From contig NW_013547021.1 of the NCBI RefSeq assembly GCF_000711695.1, positions 1 through 64,000 of the forward strand: DNA of 64,000 nt. Direction: 5' to 3'. The translations under genes were made by a program, and so were the position numbers. Shown here piece by piece: positions 34,940 through 45,550 of the stretch. The notes below the pieces were generated by a model that had not been told where the DNA came from, searched no databases, and saw nothing but the letters and a program-made list of their open reading frames with translations. Source of the DNA: Tilletiaria anomala UBC 951 (Eukaryota > Basidiomycota > Exobasidiomycetes > Georgefischeriales > Tilletiariaceae). Each line of letters opens with the position of its first letter. Within the stretch, counting starts at the first letter, position 1.

Positions 34940-35963
34940 TCAAGCTGTATCCATTTGCGAGCCGCCGCCAGCGGTCCCACCTCCGCTCCCTCCAAGCCGC
35001 TTACCATCGCTTGCGCTGTCATCTTCCTGTGGAGGCGCCCCTGAGCTGCTGCTGCCGCTGCCTGTCGCTAGACCCTGCATAGCAGCCGGTGCCGCGCGTG
35101 CCCCTGCGTCATCATCTTCCTGCCCCTCATCTTCATTCTCGACCTCGGCCTTCATGTCTTGCACGAGCGCCTCGTCGTCCATCCAACTTTCTTCGACCGT
35201 CGCCTTGACGCGGCGGACGTACTCCTTCATGTTCTCGCGATAGAGAGACGCTGCTTCTGCGTTTGCTGGGCTGTACGCAGGGACAAGCACCAGTGCGGGT
35301 CCGATTCAGCGCTCATTGTCATATTTTGGAGAGTCAGAGGGGCGAGCAAGAGCTGATGGGCTTACCTGTTCGGATTCGGATCGTGCAGCAGACTCTGGAT
35401 ACTCGTCAGGATCGCCGCGACATCGTATGTCGGGCTCCAGCGATTCTGGAGGATATCCAAGCACAGCTCCCCGTTGGCATAGACGTTCGGGTGGAACATG
35501 CGGCTGAGGAACTTGACCGTCGGCGGCTTATTCGGGTACGACTCATCGAATGTCAGCAGGAGTTTGAAGGTGCCGTCTTCGAATGGCGTGTCGGCTTTCG
35601 CGACGTAAGAGCATGCAGGGGCAAAATCAAATGTTAGGGACCATGCTGAAATCGGCATCGGTTAGAAATGAGTTCCGTACTAACCTGGCCCAAAGATGAC
35701 CGCATTCCAGATCATCAGATTGTCCGGGCATGGCGCGCCACTGATGCCCCCAGGCGGGTCATTGCTGAGCCGCTTGAAATCTCGGATTAACCGGCGCTTG
35801 GATGGCGTTGACTAGGATAATCAGAAATGCATACGAAACAGGTAAGAATAGGTCGCCATCGAGCCTCCCACTTCCATGTCATACTAGCGATCCACCTTGA
35901 ATGGTCCGGGCGGCAACAAATCAAAGCCGCTGCTTAGACTTGGATTCCCTCACCACTCACCAT
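34940..35963 (-). CDS. RAD6: Ubiquitin-conjugating enzyme E2 Rad6/Ubc2
   Basis: Exons 35963-35961, 35811-35685, 35594-35366 and 35270-34940 give 229 residues. Rad6 ubiquitinates PCNA (with Rad18), histone H2B (with Bre1) and N-end-rule substrates (with Ubr1). The N-terminus [18 protein letters not shown] is nearly invariant in Rad6. The catalytic cysteine in GELCLDIL falls at residue 88, as in yeast, and HPN and WSPTYDV are present. The core ends near residue 150. The remaining tail has acidic runs ([10 protein letters not shown]), like the yeast acidic tail but longer and mixed with Gly/Ser. The first coding exon holds only the ATG; a 149-base intron follows. The promoter is shared with or close to that of PEP7, which diverges from it. 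Confidence 0.96.
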
Positions 35964-36784
35964 GCTGCCCCAGAGCCTGGCGGCACCTCGCTCGAATAAG
36001 TTCCGCTCGCGATTGATTTGTAACTGTTGGCGTGCTCGTCTTTGGCTTTTGGCGTATGGATGGTCTGACAAGGAGTGACCGCTTCAATTGATTTGAACTC
36101 GGAGACGATCCGTGCCAGATGAGTACGAGCGTTGACCTGGCGACGGAGAGTGAGTCGACTTGGTTGCACTGCGCTTTCGCTGGGGTTCTCCGCCCAGCAA
36201 CCTTCCCCGCAATTTCGGATAGAGGTGTTGTCGATGAAGGGAAGGACAAGGTACTGATGGTTGGGGGTTGGGCAGTGGGAAGTGGGAAGTGGGTAGTGTT
36301 GGTTGTATACAAAATAGAATGCATGCTCTATCTGACGGGAGGCGCCGAGAGGAGGGGGGAGCTGGCTGGGGGCGCTTCGGACTCTACTGCCCCGGAGGCA
36401 CCCTAGCAGTCACCGCCCACGCGCCCAGGCCAGCAAACCTATCAAGTCAATCAGGATGGCCTAGCAAGTGAATCAGAGTGGGATTGGATGGGAGGGAATA
36501 TGGGATCGACAAGCTGCAAGCACAACCACACAAGAAGCCACGTGGGACAGAATCCAGAGGCGCAGGCATAGGCGTAGCTGGAAACTTCGCATTCGTCCGC
36601 CTTTGGTTTGGGAGAGGCGTCCTTTGATCGGGCCACCAGCGCCAGGGCGATCGTCCTTTGGCGCCAAACCTGGCTTGAGCAAGTTGCGAACGCGCAGTGG
36701 GGATTCGGGTCGCTCGCATCGATGGCTCGGCCGTCGCTCTGAAGGTGAGACGGTGCATCCCTCCCGTGTTTCTCTGGGGGCATC
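35964..36784. promoter_or_regulatory. Divergent promoter region, RAD6 / PEP7
   Basis: 820 bases separate the two start codons. Short repeats such as GTGGGAAGTGGGAAGTGGG near 36275 are seen, but no defined regulatory site can be named. Confidence 0.45.
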
Positions 36785-39542
36785 ATGGCAGCCAATGGTG
36801 GCACAGGTCTGTCCTACACGCCTTACACGCGAAAGACGCACTCGCGAGGGCCATCAACGGCTAGCTTCACTTCTTCGGTACAGGACGTCGCGCCCGCTTC
36901 GAGTGCTGCCCCCGTTGCGCCTTCGCATGCAGGCGCAACATCTTCATCTCTCCTCGATGAATCTCCATCTCAACCACAACAGCAGCAGCAGAATGGGCGC
37001 TCAGCGCCGTCTTTGGGAGCAGGGCAAATTACAAGCCAGCCACTGACTGGCGGCGCGTTGCGTGTGGCCGTGCCGTTGGGGACAAGGGGGGCCCAAGTAA
37101 ATGGAGCCCTCGCACTGGGGCGTGGCCCTTCTAGCGTTGCGTCAGGAAGTGCACCGCCGCCGCTTCGGAGGATCTCCGAGATACGCAAGGCAGCTGCGAC
37201 GACAGCTCAGCCTCGGACACCCGCAAAGGCGAAAGCAAAGTCTTCAAAGAACGACATGCTCCCGCACGTGACCCCTGCATCGTCCTCTTCTTCGGCGTCC
37301 GCCTCCGAATCACAGCTATCGCCCAACTTGAAAGCGGCAGTGCAAGCCGTATATGCAAGCGCAAATGCATCGGTTTCGTTTTCGCGTTCTGGGTCGCCTC
37401 CACCAAGCGCGAGCGCGATGCGGCACGACCCGATGCGGCACCATCGCGCTACATCAAGCATCGGGAGCAGCGGCACAAACACTCCTTATCCGCTCTCGCT
37501 TCCGCCGACGAACATGAATGCACATTCCGCTTCGTCGTCGCTTTATACCTCGCTCGTGAACGACCCGATCCCGATCCCCTCTGGTCCAGCACTAGGACAG
37601 GTATCCACTTCAGCTTCCGCCGATCCGCCAGGACAGACCACCAGCCGCACAGACGCCTCTACAAGACAAACAGGCCTCACCGGCGCATATTCAGAAGCCA
37701 ACGGCCGCTTAACGAGTTACCGCCCCGGCTTCCAGGCGCGCGGCGTCTACCGCGTGCTCACTGAGGAGTTCGAAGCGGCGCGCCGCCAGTCGCGCAGCGC
37801 ACAGGAGCGGCGCAGGGCCGAGCTGGCTGAGGAGCGTTTGACGAGGCGGCTCGAGAAACTGCTCGCAATACATTTGCAAGCGAGCGATGCCGTGCGCGCG
37901 GAGGCGCTCGCAAAGACAAGGGCGCGCCGTGACGCGCGTGCGGCTGGTGCCGCCGGTGTCGCTGGCGACAACGGGGAGAAAGAAATCGCGAGTTCTGTGC
38001 GAGGCGTCGCCGGTAACGTCTGGTCTACGTTGCGCTTTCGTGCCAGCCAGCTCGCCTCATCGCTTGAGGACCCGGAAAAGGTCTACCTCCGCACCAAGGA
38101 GCAGGAGATCGTGCATTGGGAAGACGACAAGGCGGCCAAGCGCTGTCCGATCTGCAACACGCCCTTCAGCCTCGCTGTGCGCAAGCATCATTGCAGACTG
38201 TGTGGGAGGGTCGTCTGCGCGTCGCCGCAGCTGACGCGCTTTGCACCCATGGAAAGAGCTTCTGCGGTGGCAGGGCAGAAACAGGCCCAGCAGAACGGCT
38301 CAGGGCCGGGCGACGGCCACGGGGAGGACAAGGCCTTCAAGTGCTCCGGTCTGGTCCTCGCCGATCCGAAGAGCATGCGCGTGTCCTCTTTCTTCGTCAG
38401 TAGTCAACCAGGTGGCGGCAGCGACCCCGGCTCCGCTAGCCCAAGCCTCGACGTCGTATCAGAAAAAGCCCCCCAGCAGATGTCGACAGATTTTTTACGC
38501 ATCCGCATCTGCCGCGAATGCAGGGATACTGTCTGTAAGCGGCAATACATGTTGGACGACGGGAACCGGGTTCCAATGTACCTCAAGCTGTACGAGGCGC
38601 TTATGCGCTTGCAGCGCGAGATTGAGGAGAGTCTGCCGGAGTTCCAGGAGATGGTGTTGGGCTTGCAGTGAGTGCCTCTTCGTGATGGTCGAAGAAGCGT
38701 GTATTTCCTCATGTCTCACGTGTTCTACCGCAGAAAGCAAGATGCGAACGCGACACTCGGCGTCGAAGAGGGCGTCCTGACGGTAGCGCAGGGTAACAGC
38801 AGTGGCGGCAGTGATGCAGCACAAATCAAACAGCAGCAAGTCAATGTACGCATGATGCTCGCTCTGCAGAAGGACGCAGCGGCGGCGCGCAAGCAGCTGC
38901 TGGCCAACTTTGCGAATTATGACGCGCTGGCAAGGCGAATACGCTCCTTGCCGCCTGAGGACTCAGGACCGTTTGGGGGCGCTAGCGGTCGGCCTGCGGC
39001 ATCGACGGACCAGGCGCAGGAAAGGCTTCAGCAGGCAGTTTGGACGCGGGCGAACCTCTTCTTGCAGCAGAACGTGAGTGAGCGATATAGATATGCTCTG
39101 GAAAAGAAAGAGGCAGATATCTGATTTGAGGTGTTATGGTACACAGATGTTCCCGTTACAAGCGCTGCCCAAGTTTGTGGCATCCAAAAAGGAAGGCATC
39201 GGCAGTCCAACCTCGTCAGCGACCTCAACGCCTCCGCTTGGTGGTGCAGCAAAACTATCCGAGGGTGCTGTCGCTATCAACGGCGGCGGTGGCGGCAGCA
39301 ACGACGCATCGCACACAGTCGGAGCCCTGCGACAGCAGCTGTCTGTTCTTTTGGAGCAAGAGGAGCTTGTCGCGTCGTACGTTGACAGCGCGAACAAGGC
39401 TCGCAAATTCGACGATGCGAGGAGCTTGCGGATGAGCTTGGATGAGCTGCGCAAGGAGATCGTGCAGATCAGACGCCAGCTCGGTATACCGCCTGCGGGT
39501 GCTTCGGGTGGCGCAAAGACTGGCAAAAAAGCTCGTCGATAG
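36785..39542 (+). CDS. PEP7: FYVE-domain vesicle transport protein Pep7/Vac1 (rabenosyn-5-like)
   Basis: Exons 36785-38667, 38734-39073 and 39147-39542 give 872 residues. Pep7/Vac1 tethers Golgi- and endosome-derived vesicles at PI3P-rich endosomes through Vps21/Rab5 and Vps45. The first 310 residues are Ser/Ala/Pro-rich and probably disordered. A charged helix (residues 320-400) precedes the FYVE zinc finger from about residue 444: HWEDDKAAKRCPICNTPF, then VRKHHCRLCGRVVC, which is the PI3P-binding R(R/K)HHCR motif. An insertion of about 80 residues, rich in Gly and Ser, separates this from the last zinc ligands (RICRECRD). The C-terminal coiled coils include VGALRQQLSVLLEQEELVASY, matching the Rab-binding helical hairpin of rabenosyn. 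The start ATG lies in CATCATGGC. The gene converges on prefoldin 6, with 114 bases between stops. Confidence 0.92.
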
Positions 39543-39656
39543 CTGTCCCTCTTTGGCGCTGTCTCGCCCCATGTATGTAGCAGGGGTGAGAATTTCGCAT
39601 TGCCAGCAGCCATTTGCTTCGCTTGGGTCGTTCTACTCTCTGCGCTTTGAAGCGGC

Positions 39657-40188
39657 TCACACTTCGCCTGCCTGGGCCTGTGCTGCTGTTAGCGTCTGTA
39701 TGCGCACGATTTCGTTTTTCTTGGTCTCCATTTTGCTTTCTGCTGCCTGGATTAGCTGGTCCGTCCGCTTCCTGGTCATCAAAGATTTAAGCATCACCTC
39801 GCTAGTCAGGGCCCCGGCATTGAAACGATCGCCCGAAAAATTGACGGGACTAAACTCACATATCGCCGCGGATCAGCTCAAGCCGCTTCTCGACATTCTG
39901 CTTCGCTTCGTTTTGCTCTTGCAGCAGCAGGGCCGTGCCTACCAGCTTGTAGATCTTCTCATTCAGTGACAGCTTTTGGAACTCTTTCGCAACGGCCTCA
40001 TTCTCGTTTGATTGGGCTTCCAGCTTCTGCCTTGACTCGATCAGATTGGACAGCTCTGCAGTGAGCAAAAAAACAGGTTGTCAGCAACTTTCAAAACAAG
40101 TTGTGACGAGGCGTCACTAATAACCTCTTTGAAGAGTTTGGAACTCGTTGGACAGCTTGGCCAGCTGCTCTTGTTGTTGGGCTCTCAT
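39657..40188 (-). CDS. YKE2: Prefoldin subunit 6
   Basis: Exons 40188-40125, 40055-39860 and 39771-39657 give 124 residues. Prefoldin is a hexameric cytosolic chaperone that hands unfolded actin and tubulin to CCT. The beta-type subunit layout is clear: an N-terminal coil (QEQLAKLSNEFQTLQREL), a central hairpin region with EFQKLSLNEKIYKLVGTALL, and a second coil (KRLELIRGDMKRTDQLIQ). Length is typical (yeast Yke2, 114). Both introns have good GT-AG ends; intron 1 starts GTTATT, a weaker donor. The gene is convergent with PEP7. Confidence 0.93.
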
Positions 40189-40629
40189 TTTTCCGTGAGC
40201 TCGAGTCTCTTTCGTTTGCGTATCAGCGCTTGAAAGATAGCACTACAATTCTCACGTGGACAAGGCTGATAGAGTGACGCCGTAAAGCTCGTCTATTCAT
40301 CAGACGGAAGTATCAAGAAAGTGTGCATGTCGCGGCATTTCGTATTGGATCTTGGAAGTTGAAATGCGCTTCACGCATTCACACCCCCAGGCGGAAGTCT
40401 CGCATCTCCAGTATGTACTCTTTGTTATGCACGACCGCTATGTCACCGAGACACTAACCACAGCATTGAGTATGCGCGATCAGACTGCAAACATTAAGCC
40501 TGCCCGCTTTCATCAGAGGTTGACACTTGATAAGGGCATTGGTTTGTCGGAAGCTACACAGAGCAAAGCCCCGCATCCACGACATTTGAGGCGACCGCCC
40601 TTCATGGTGTAGACGCTTTGCAGTCATCT
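40189..40629. other. Intergenic
   Basis: This lies between the prefoldin start and the end of the mannose-6-phosphate isomerase relic. It should contain the prefoldin promoter. Nothing else can be supported. Confidence 0.45.
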
Positions 40630-42590
40630 TGGAATTCTGAAAGGAAATCGCATGCACCTGCTAAATTCTCTTCAATCCTGACAGACAGCGAGAAGCGAGA
40701 CAAATTTATGGCTGCCGCCTGCATTGAGTGAGAAGCTAGTCCCGCGCAGAGCCACGTGGACGACTCCTTCGCCCACCTGCTCTTCCTAGCACTCGATGGA
40801 CGAGGCAAGCTGCTGGATCGTGCCGCTCTCTTGGACGCAAGAGACGACGCAGATACCTTATTGGAGCGATCCGGCGTCATCCAAGCCTGTGAACAGCCAG
40901 ACCTTTTCGCCTAGTCCAGCTCCATGCGAAGAATGTCAAACTCTTCCAACCTAATGATAGATCGGTACATTTCCTTGCCCACTACGCTCGCGCTGCCTTG
41001 ACTCTGCTCGTCTCCAGCATCCGTGGCGACGTGCTCACCGTCTCAGCCGTGGGCTTGATATTTGCAAGGCGCTGCGATTCAATTTGGAAGTTCTTCTGGG
41101 GCTTGCTCCTGTACGTCAGCTGGCCACCGAACAAGTCGATCGTCTTTGGGTCCGGCTCGGGTCCAAAGGCGGCATTGCTGACGTTGACAGCAGACGCCAT
41201 GCGTTCGGTGATGTTATTGCGAGCAACACGATACAAAAGCAAAGAAAGAAGGCTATGACAGTTACAGACAAAACGGCAGATACTCCCGAATTCTGCCACT
41301 TACCCGCTCAACCACATGTGCACCGTGTCGGCAGGAGCAAAAATGAACTGTTCCGGCTCGAGGCCAGCGCAGTTTCATGAACAGAGGGGCATACAGCATG
41401 CCCACGTCTCCAGGGCACTGTCTATGGGAGTCCTTGACGAATTCAAAGCAAGTGCAGACGTGTTGATCGTCGCTTTCGCCTGCGCCTCTGCGCTGCGCTT
41501 TGTCCGAGCCTTCCACAACCCGAACAACACTCTCATTGACTAATGGCTTTTCAGCAACCACCAGTCGCGTGCTAAAGAAGGGCAATAAAGCTGTTCTATT
41601 TGTCTCTTTGCTTTTGAGACTGCTGCGCCTTGGGCAGGAACTCGTTCACGGGCTTGACAACATCCTCCCAGAGGTGCGTCGTATCCTTGTGCTGCAGCAG
41701 CAGCACCTCATTGAGCCTCGGGTTCCCCTCGCCGCCCTGCACGCTCTCGACCTGTCGTACATGGCTCCTCTCCGCCGCAGCCCACTTGACGAGGCGTTCC
41801 GCGCCGCCGTAAACGTGTGACATGGCAGCTAGGCGCTTCGCGATAAAGCACAGCTCACTGAAGCCGACAAAGCCAAGGGAAGTCGTTGATGACAAGGGCA
41901 ATTTCCGGCTTGTGCACGCCGTCGAACAGCGTCACGTCCGCCGCTTCTACGCTGCCGTGCGCGCCTTTCTCCTGTTTTGCCATCTTGCGGCCGATTGCAG
42001 GGTGCACACACGCGCCATACGTCCCGTGCCTGTTCGTCTGCTACTGTTGCTACTGCAAAGTCCACGATGCATGCGTGTCGACGCCCTTGAGTCTGGCTAC
42101 GCGCTCGGAGGGCGGGTGCGCCTGTAGCGGCAGCGCGTTGCTGGCGGAGAGCACTTTGAAAATGAATAGCATGCCGCCGTGCTCTCCATGTGCGAGGTAT
42201 GGCATGCGCTCCAGCGTCGTAGGCCGATGTGCTTGGCAGTAGCGGTAGCGTCGGACCCAGAGGAAACCAGCAGATCGGACAAGAGGTTCCCGGCGGCTGC
42301 TGAGCCACTTTGAACTGGAAAGTTGGACAACAGTCGAGAAGTTCCTTTGGCATGCGTTGTGTCCATGCAAAGCTGTTGGCAACACCGCCATTATGGGCTG
42401 AGCTTACGATCCGACTGATTCTCGAACCTCGAACCGTACGTGCATACTTACCTCGGCGAACGGCTTGTCCTTGCAAACCGTATTCACACCGTCGCCTTGG
42501 TCGTTTCTCTTGTTCCGTCCCTCGTCCCAGCTCACTTCCCCCATTTACCTTCCATCGTAGCCGTTGAAACCTGCCGACACAGCAGCATGG
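40630..42590 (-). pseudogene. PMI40: Decayed mannose-6-phosphate isomerase (type I)
   Basis: Minus-strand segments appear in the order of type I phosphomannose isomerase, which converts fructose 6-phosphate and mannose 6-phosphate for GDP-mannose synthesis. They are KDKPFAE joined by a still canonical GTAAGT...CAG intron to LCMDTTHAKGTS (ELWMGTH in live enzymes), GMLFIFKVLSASNALPLQAHPPS, DGVHKPEIALVINDF, FSELCFIAKRL, CPGDVGML, NCAGLEPEQFIFAPADTVHMWLSG, NAAFGPEPDPKTIDLFGG, LEEFDILRMEL and, near the end, VGEGVVHVALRGTSFSLNAGG. These need several frame changes (for example in WLC/GFSEL near 41880 and in FM/NCAG near 41380) and cross at least one stop (in SSIEC*EEQ near 40780). The gene is essential in yeast, so a working copy is expected elsewhere. 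Family identity is firm; the number of lesions is a minimum. Confidence 0.85.
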
Positions 42591-42599
42591 TTCACCCTT

Positions 42600-44280
42600 C
42601 CTTGATCGCCGCCTATCTAGAGTTTCCCTATGAGCGAGGCGTCACCCTTGGGCCAAGACCATGTTCTGGACTGAAGAACGGACCCACAAAAGGCTGTGCG
42701 ACTCAGATGCCTCACCGATCGCTGATGCTAGCATCGTGTCGTTCGTTCATTGAAAGCGTCACCCTGGAAGCCTGTGATGAAGAAACTACGAGTTCAAGCA
42801 TTTTCGAAAGGAAAAATCCCATGGCACATCTGTACACCCTGTCACCCCTTATATTGCCAACGAGATTGTTTGCCACACTGCTAGGCTCATATCGCAGCTC
42901 CAAGACGTTCCATTCGCCATGTTGGGGAAAGAGGCACGCGCCTAGGGGAAGACTTGCCCTAGGAGAGTCGATAAATCCTGCATATCAGGGTCACGCTTCG
43001 CTTTGGTTCATGTCCCGCAGGGGTCCATCCCAGAGCGCGTCCTCATTGAACGACCTCTATAACCTTGAGAGCCCGAGGCTATAGGGATTGGGCTAAGAGA
43101 AAGGGTCCGGTGAGGTGAACGAGTAATTGCTGTCTCCGCCCGTGACCAGGCCCCCAATGTGAACGCTTGAAAATGGCCCAAGAGTCTTCTCACGTCGAGG
43201 AGCCTGATTCCTGATGAGAAATCGCAAGACCAGTTGACGCAGATAGCAGCGATAGATGGATCATTTCCTGCAGTATGGGTCCTTTTCCGGCGGCGCGAAT
43301 AAATACGATGATAGGAAAACGAAAGCTAGAAAAAGAGAAGTGGAAGATCTAGATAAAGTGGGGAGGAGAGCGCGTGATCATTAATATAACCCCAGCCGGT
43401 GCAGACAAAGAAGAGAAGTCCTAATCAAGGCGCCCATGCAAACAGACCTATTTTATTGTTTTAGGGTTGTGCAGGGCAGACCAGGTGCCAAGATCTGCTC
43501 GCTCCCCTTTGCCCCTCTCTTCTTGCTCTTTCACGGTTAGTCTGCACACTGCGCTGCAATGCAGCAACCGGTCCCAGCGCCAGAGCAGTCGGTTTGTGAC
43601 TACGTGTTCCTGAGTCTCGCCCAGAAAACCCCTGCCCCTTGCTACTCGCCGCTTGAGGCACTACAAAGCACCTTGCCAACGCACTGGCTAACAGCCCGGC
43701 AGTGCTCGCACCCTGGGACGGGTTTCACTCTCGACCGTTTGTCTGCTTAACAGTCCCCAGGCACTGACATTGACAGACTGACAGATCAAGTAGGCAACGC
43801 TCCGCTCTCCTATTGCTTTCTTTGGCACCCCTGCATGCTGCAGTTAAAATCAATGGGACTTCACTTGTGCAAGTCTCTGTCACAGCTGCTGGTGAGAAAA
43901 CCGGAGATGTGTAGCGAGGCGCCCCACACTGAACTTTCGATCGTTGAGACCCCCACAGTGGACTTCGCCTGTCGCTCACCGGTCAACTCCTCCGTGCCAC
44001 TGTCGCATCCTTTCTTGGTTCTCTGCCTGACAGATCTGCATCTATTGCACAGCACTTCCTGCCAACTCCCGTCAGCATCAACCATGTCCCTTGTTACTTC
44101 TCCTCCATCACCTTCTCTTGCGACACAGGTTCTTTTCAGCCTTCGACCTTGACATATCCTCTCCTTCGTTGTTGGTATCACGGTTCGGCGCTCACACTCT
44201 TTTACACCTCGTCAACCCCCCGTCGTCCTCGTCCGAACCCGCTGGTCTTCTTCCTCGCCACCTTATTGTCTCTGTCCAAT
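42600..44280. other. Gene-free stretch, 1.7 kb
   Basis: No gene can be supported. Its right end must contain the promoter of the Mala s 1-like gene, including a pyrimidine-rich stretch just before the start codon. The longer open frames here show no domain or phased introns. Confidence 0.5.
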
Positions 44281-45550
44281 ATGAAGACCGCCACGTTCTC
44301 TTCCCTGCTCGCCCTACTCGCCGCCTCGGCATCCACTGTCGCCGCCACTGGCAACCCTCCAGATGTCTTTGCCGTCAACATCTTGAACCTGTGCGTGGAA
44401 TGTGCGGGTTGCCCCTTGGTTTGTTGTGGCCTCTTCAGACTGACCTTTGCCCTCATCTAGCTACCCGGAGGACTGCCAGTGGGACACGACGCGCAAGCTG
44501 TATTACCAGTCCAACCTGTGGAAGGGCCGTGTCAGTGTGACGGACCCCAAAAACACCGATGCGCACTTCAACGTGCTCATCCCTGGCGTCAGCTCGAACG
44601 GCTACGGCGATCAACAGTTGGCCGGTCTTTCGCTCGACACGCGCACCGCCGCCAAGCGGCTCTACGCAGTCGCCAAGGACAGCAAGGCATTTGACTTCAG
44701 CAATCAGCGCACCGACGGTCCTTCGAGCTTCCACGCATTTAACCTGCCGGTCAATGCCAACTCGCAGCCGACCTGGTCGATCGACTTGAACACGGTCCAG
44801 GAGGAGTTCAAGACGCAGACGGGCACCCGTCCATTCGGGCCCGTCGACTCGGCTGTTGACAGCAAGGGAAACATTTACGTCGTGTTTGAGCTCGGCATCC
44901 CCGCGATTGCCAAGGTCTCGCCGGACGGAAAGACGGTGCAGGCGTGGTACTCGGAGGCGTCGAACGGGAGCCAGCGCCCGGGTTACACGGGCATCACGTA
45001 CAGCGCGTCGGCCAACAAGCTTATCGCATACGGCGGCCCGCGAATCCTGACGACGTTCGACCTCTCCGCCAACGCAGTGTCCGGCCAGGCGAGCATGGCG
45101 CCCGTCAGCGTCAGTGGTAACTATGGCAGCCTGCTCGTCAGCGAGAAGCTCGTCACGGTGCCTTCGCTCGACAGCAGCGGAATCCGGTTGCTCGGCGTCA
45201 AGGCGCCGTACGTCTACTCGTTCAGCTCGCCGGACAACTGGGCCACCGCGTCGTACAAGCGCTACACCCGCCCCGAGTTCAACAACAACACGCTCCTCAA
45301 CGTTTGCGAGGGTGAATTTGGTGGTGGACGCCAGATCTACGGCGTGGTGCGTATCTATCTTTCCACCACTTGTGCTGCTGGTGTGGCTGTGTGCCGAGCT
45401 TGGCCTGCTTGCCTAGCTGACTGACTGACATAACGTCCCGTCTCTTTGTGTTTCCTGCTTTCTCAGGGAGGATATCTGAACGAGGGACCCAAGGGCGGCC
45501 GCAAGGAGTTCCCGATGTATCACCTCCCCGACTCGCTGCTGCAAAAGTGA
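44281..45550 (+). CDS. Secreted beta-propeller protein, Mala s 1 / Tri14 family
   Basis: Exons 44281-44390, 44461-45346 and 45467-45550 give 359 residues. An N-terminal signal peptide (FSSLLALLAASASTVAA) precedes a repeat fold. The segments YYQSNLWKGRVSV, HFNVLIPGVSSNG, QQLAGLSLDTRT, GPSSFHAFNLP, TWSIDL, RPFGPVDSA, GIPAIAKVSPDGKTV, RPGYTGITYSASANKLIA and GGPR follow the Malassezia allergen Mala s 1, a lipid-binding six-bladed beta-propeller related to fungal Tri14 proteins. The C-terminus GPKGGRKEFPMYHLPDS also fits. The last exon is only 28 codons. The role is unknown in the family: Mala s 1 sits in the cell wall and Tri14 contributes to virulence. No biosynthetic cluster surrounds it here. 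The family assignment rests on remembered sequence similarity. Confidence 0.85.

Noticed and set aside
40700-40920. Plus-strand frame DDSFAHLLFLALDGRGKLL as a separate gene
   Set aside because: It would need a 22-base intron, and the minus strand here reads the end of mannose-6-phosphate isomerase (GEGVVHVALRGTSFSL).
41829-42476. 215-codon minus-strand frame
   Set aside because: It is a wrong-frame reading of the mannose-6-phosphate isomerase relic, whose conserved segments lie in the other two frames.
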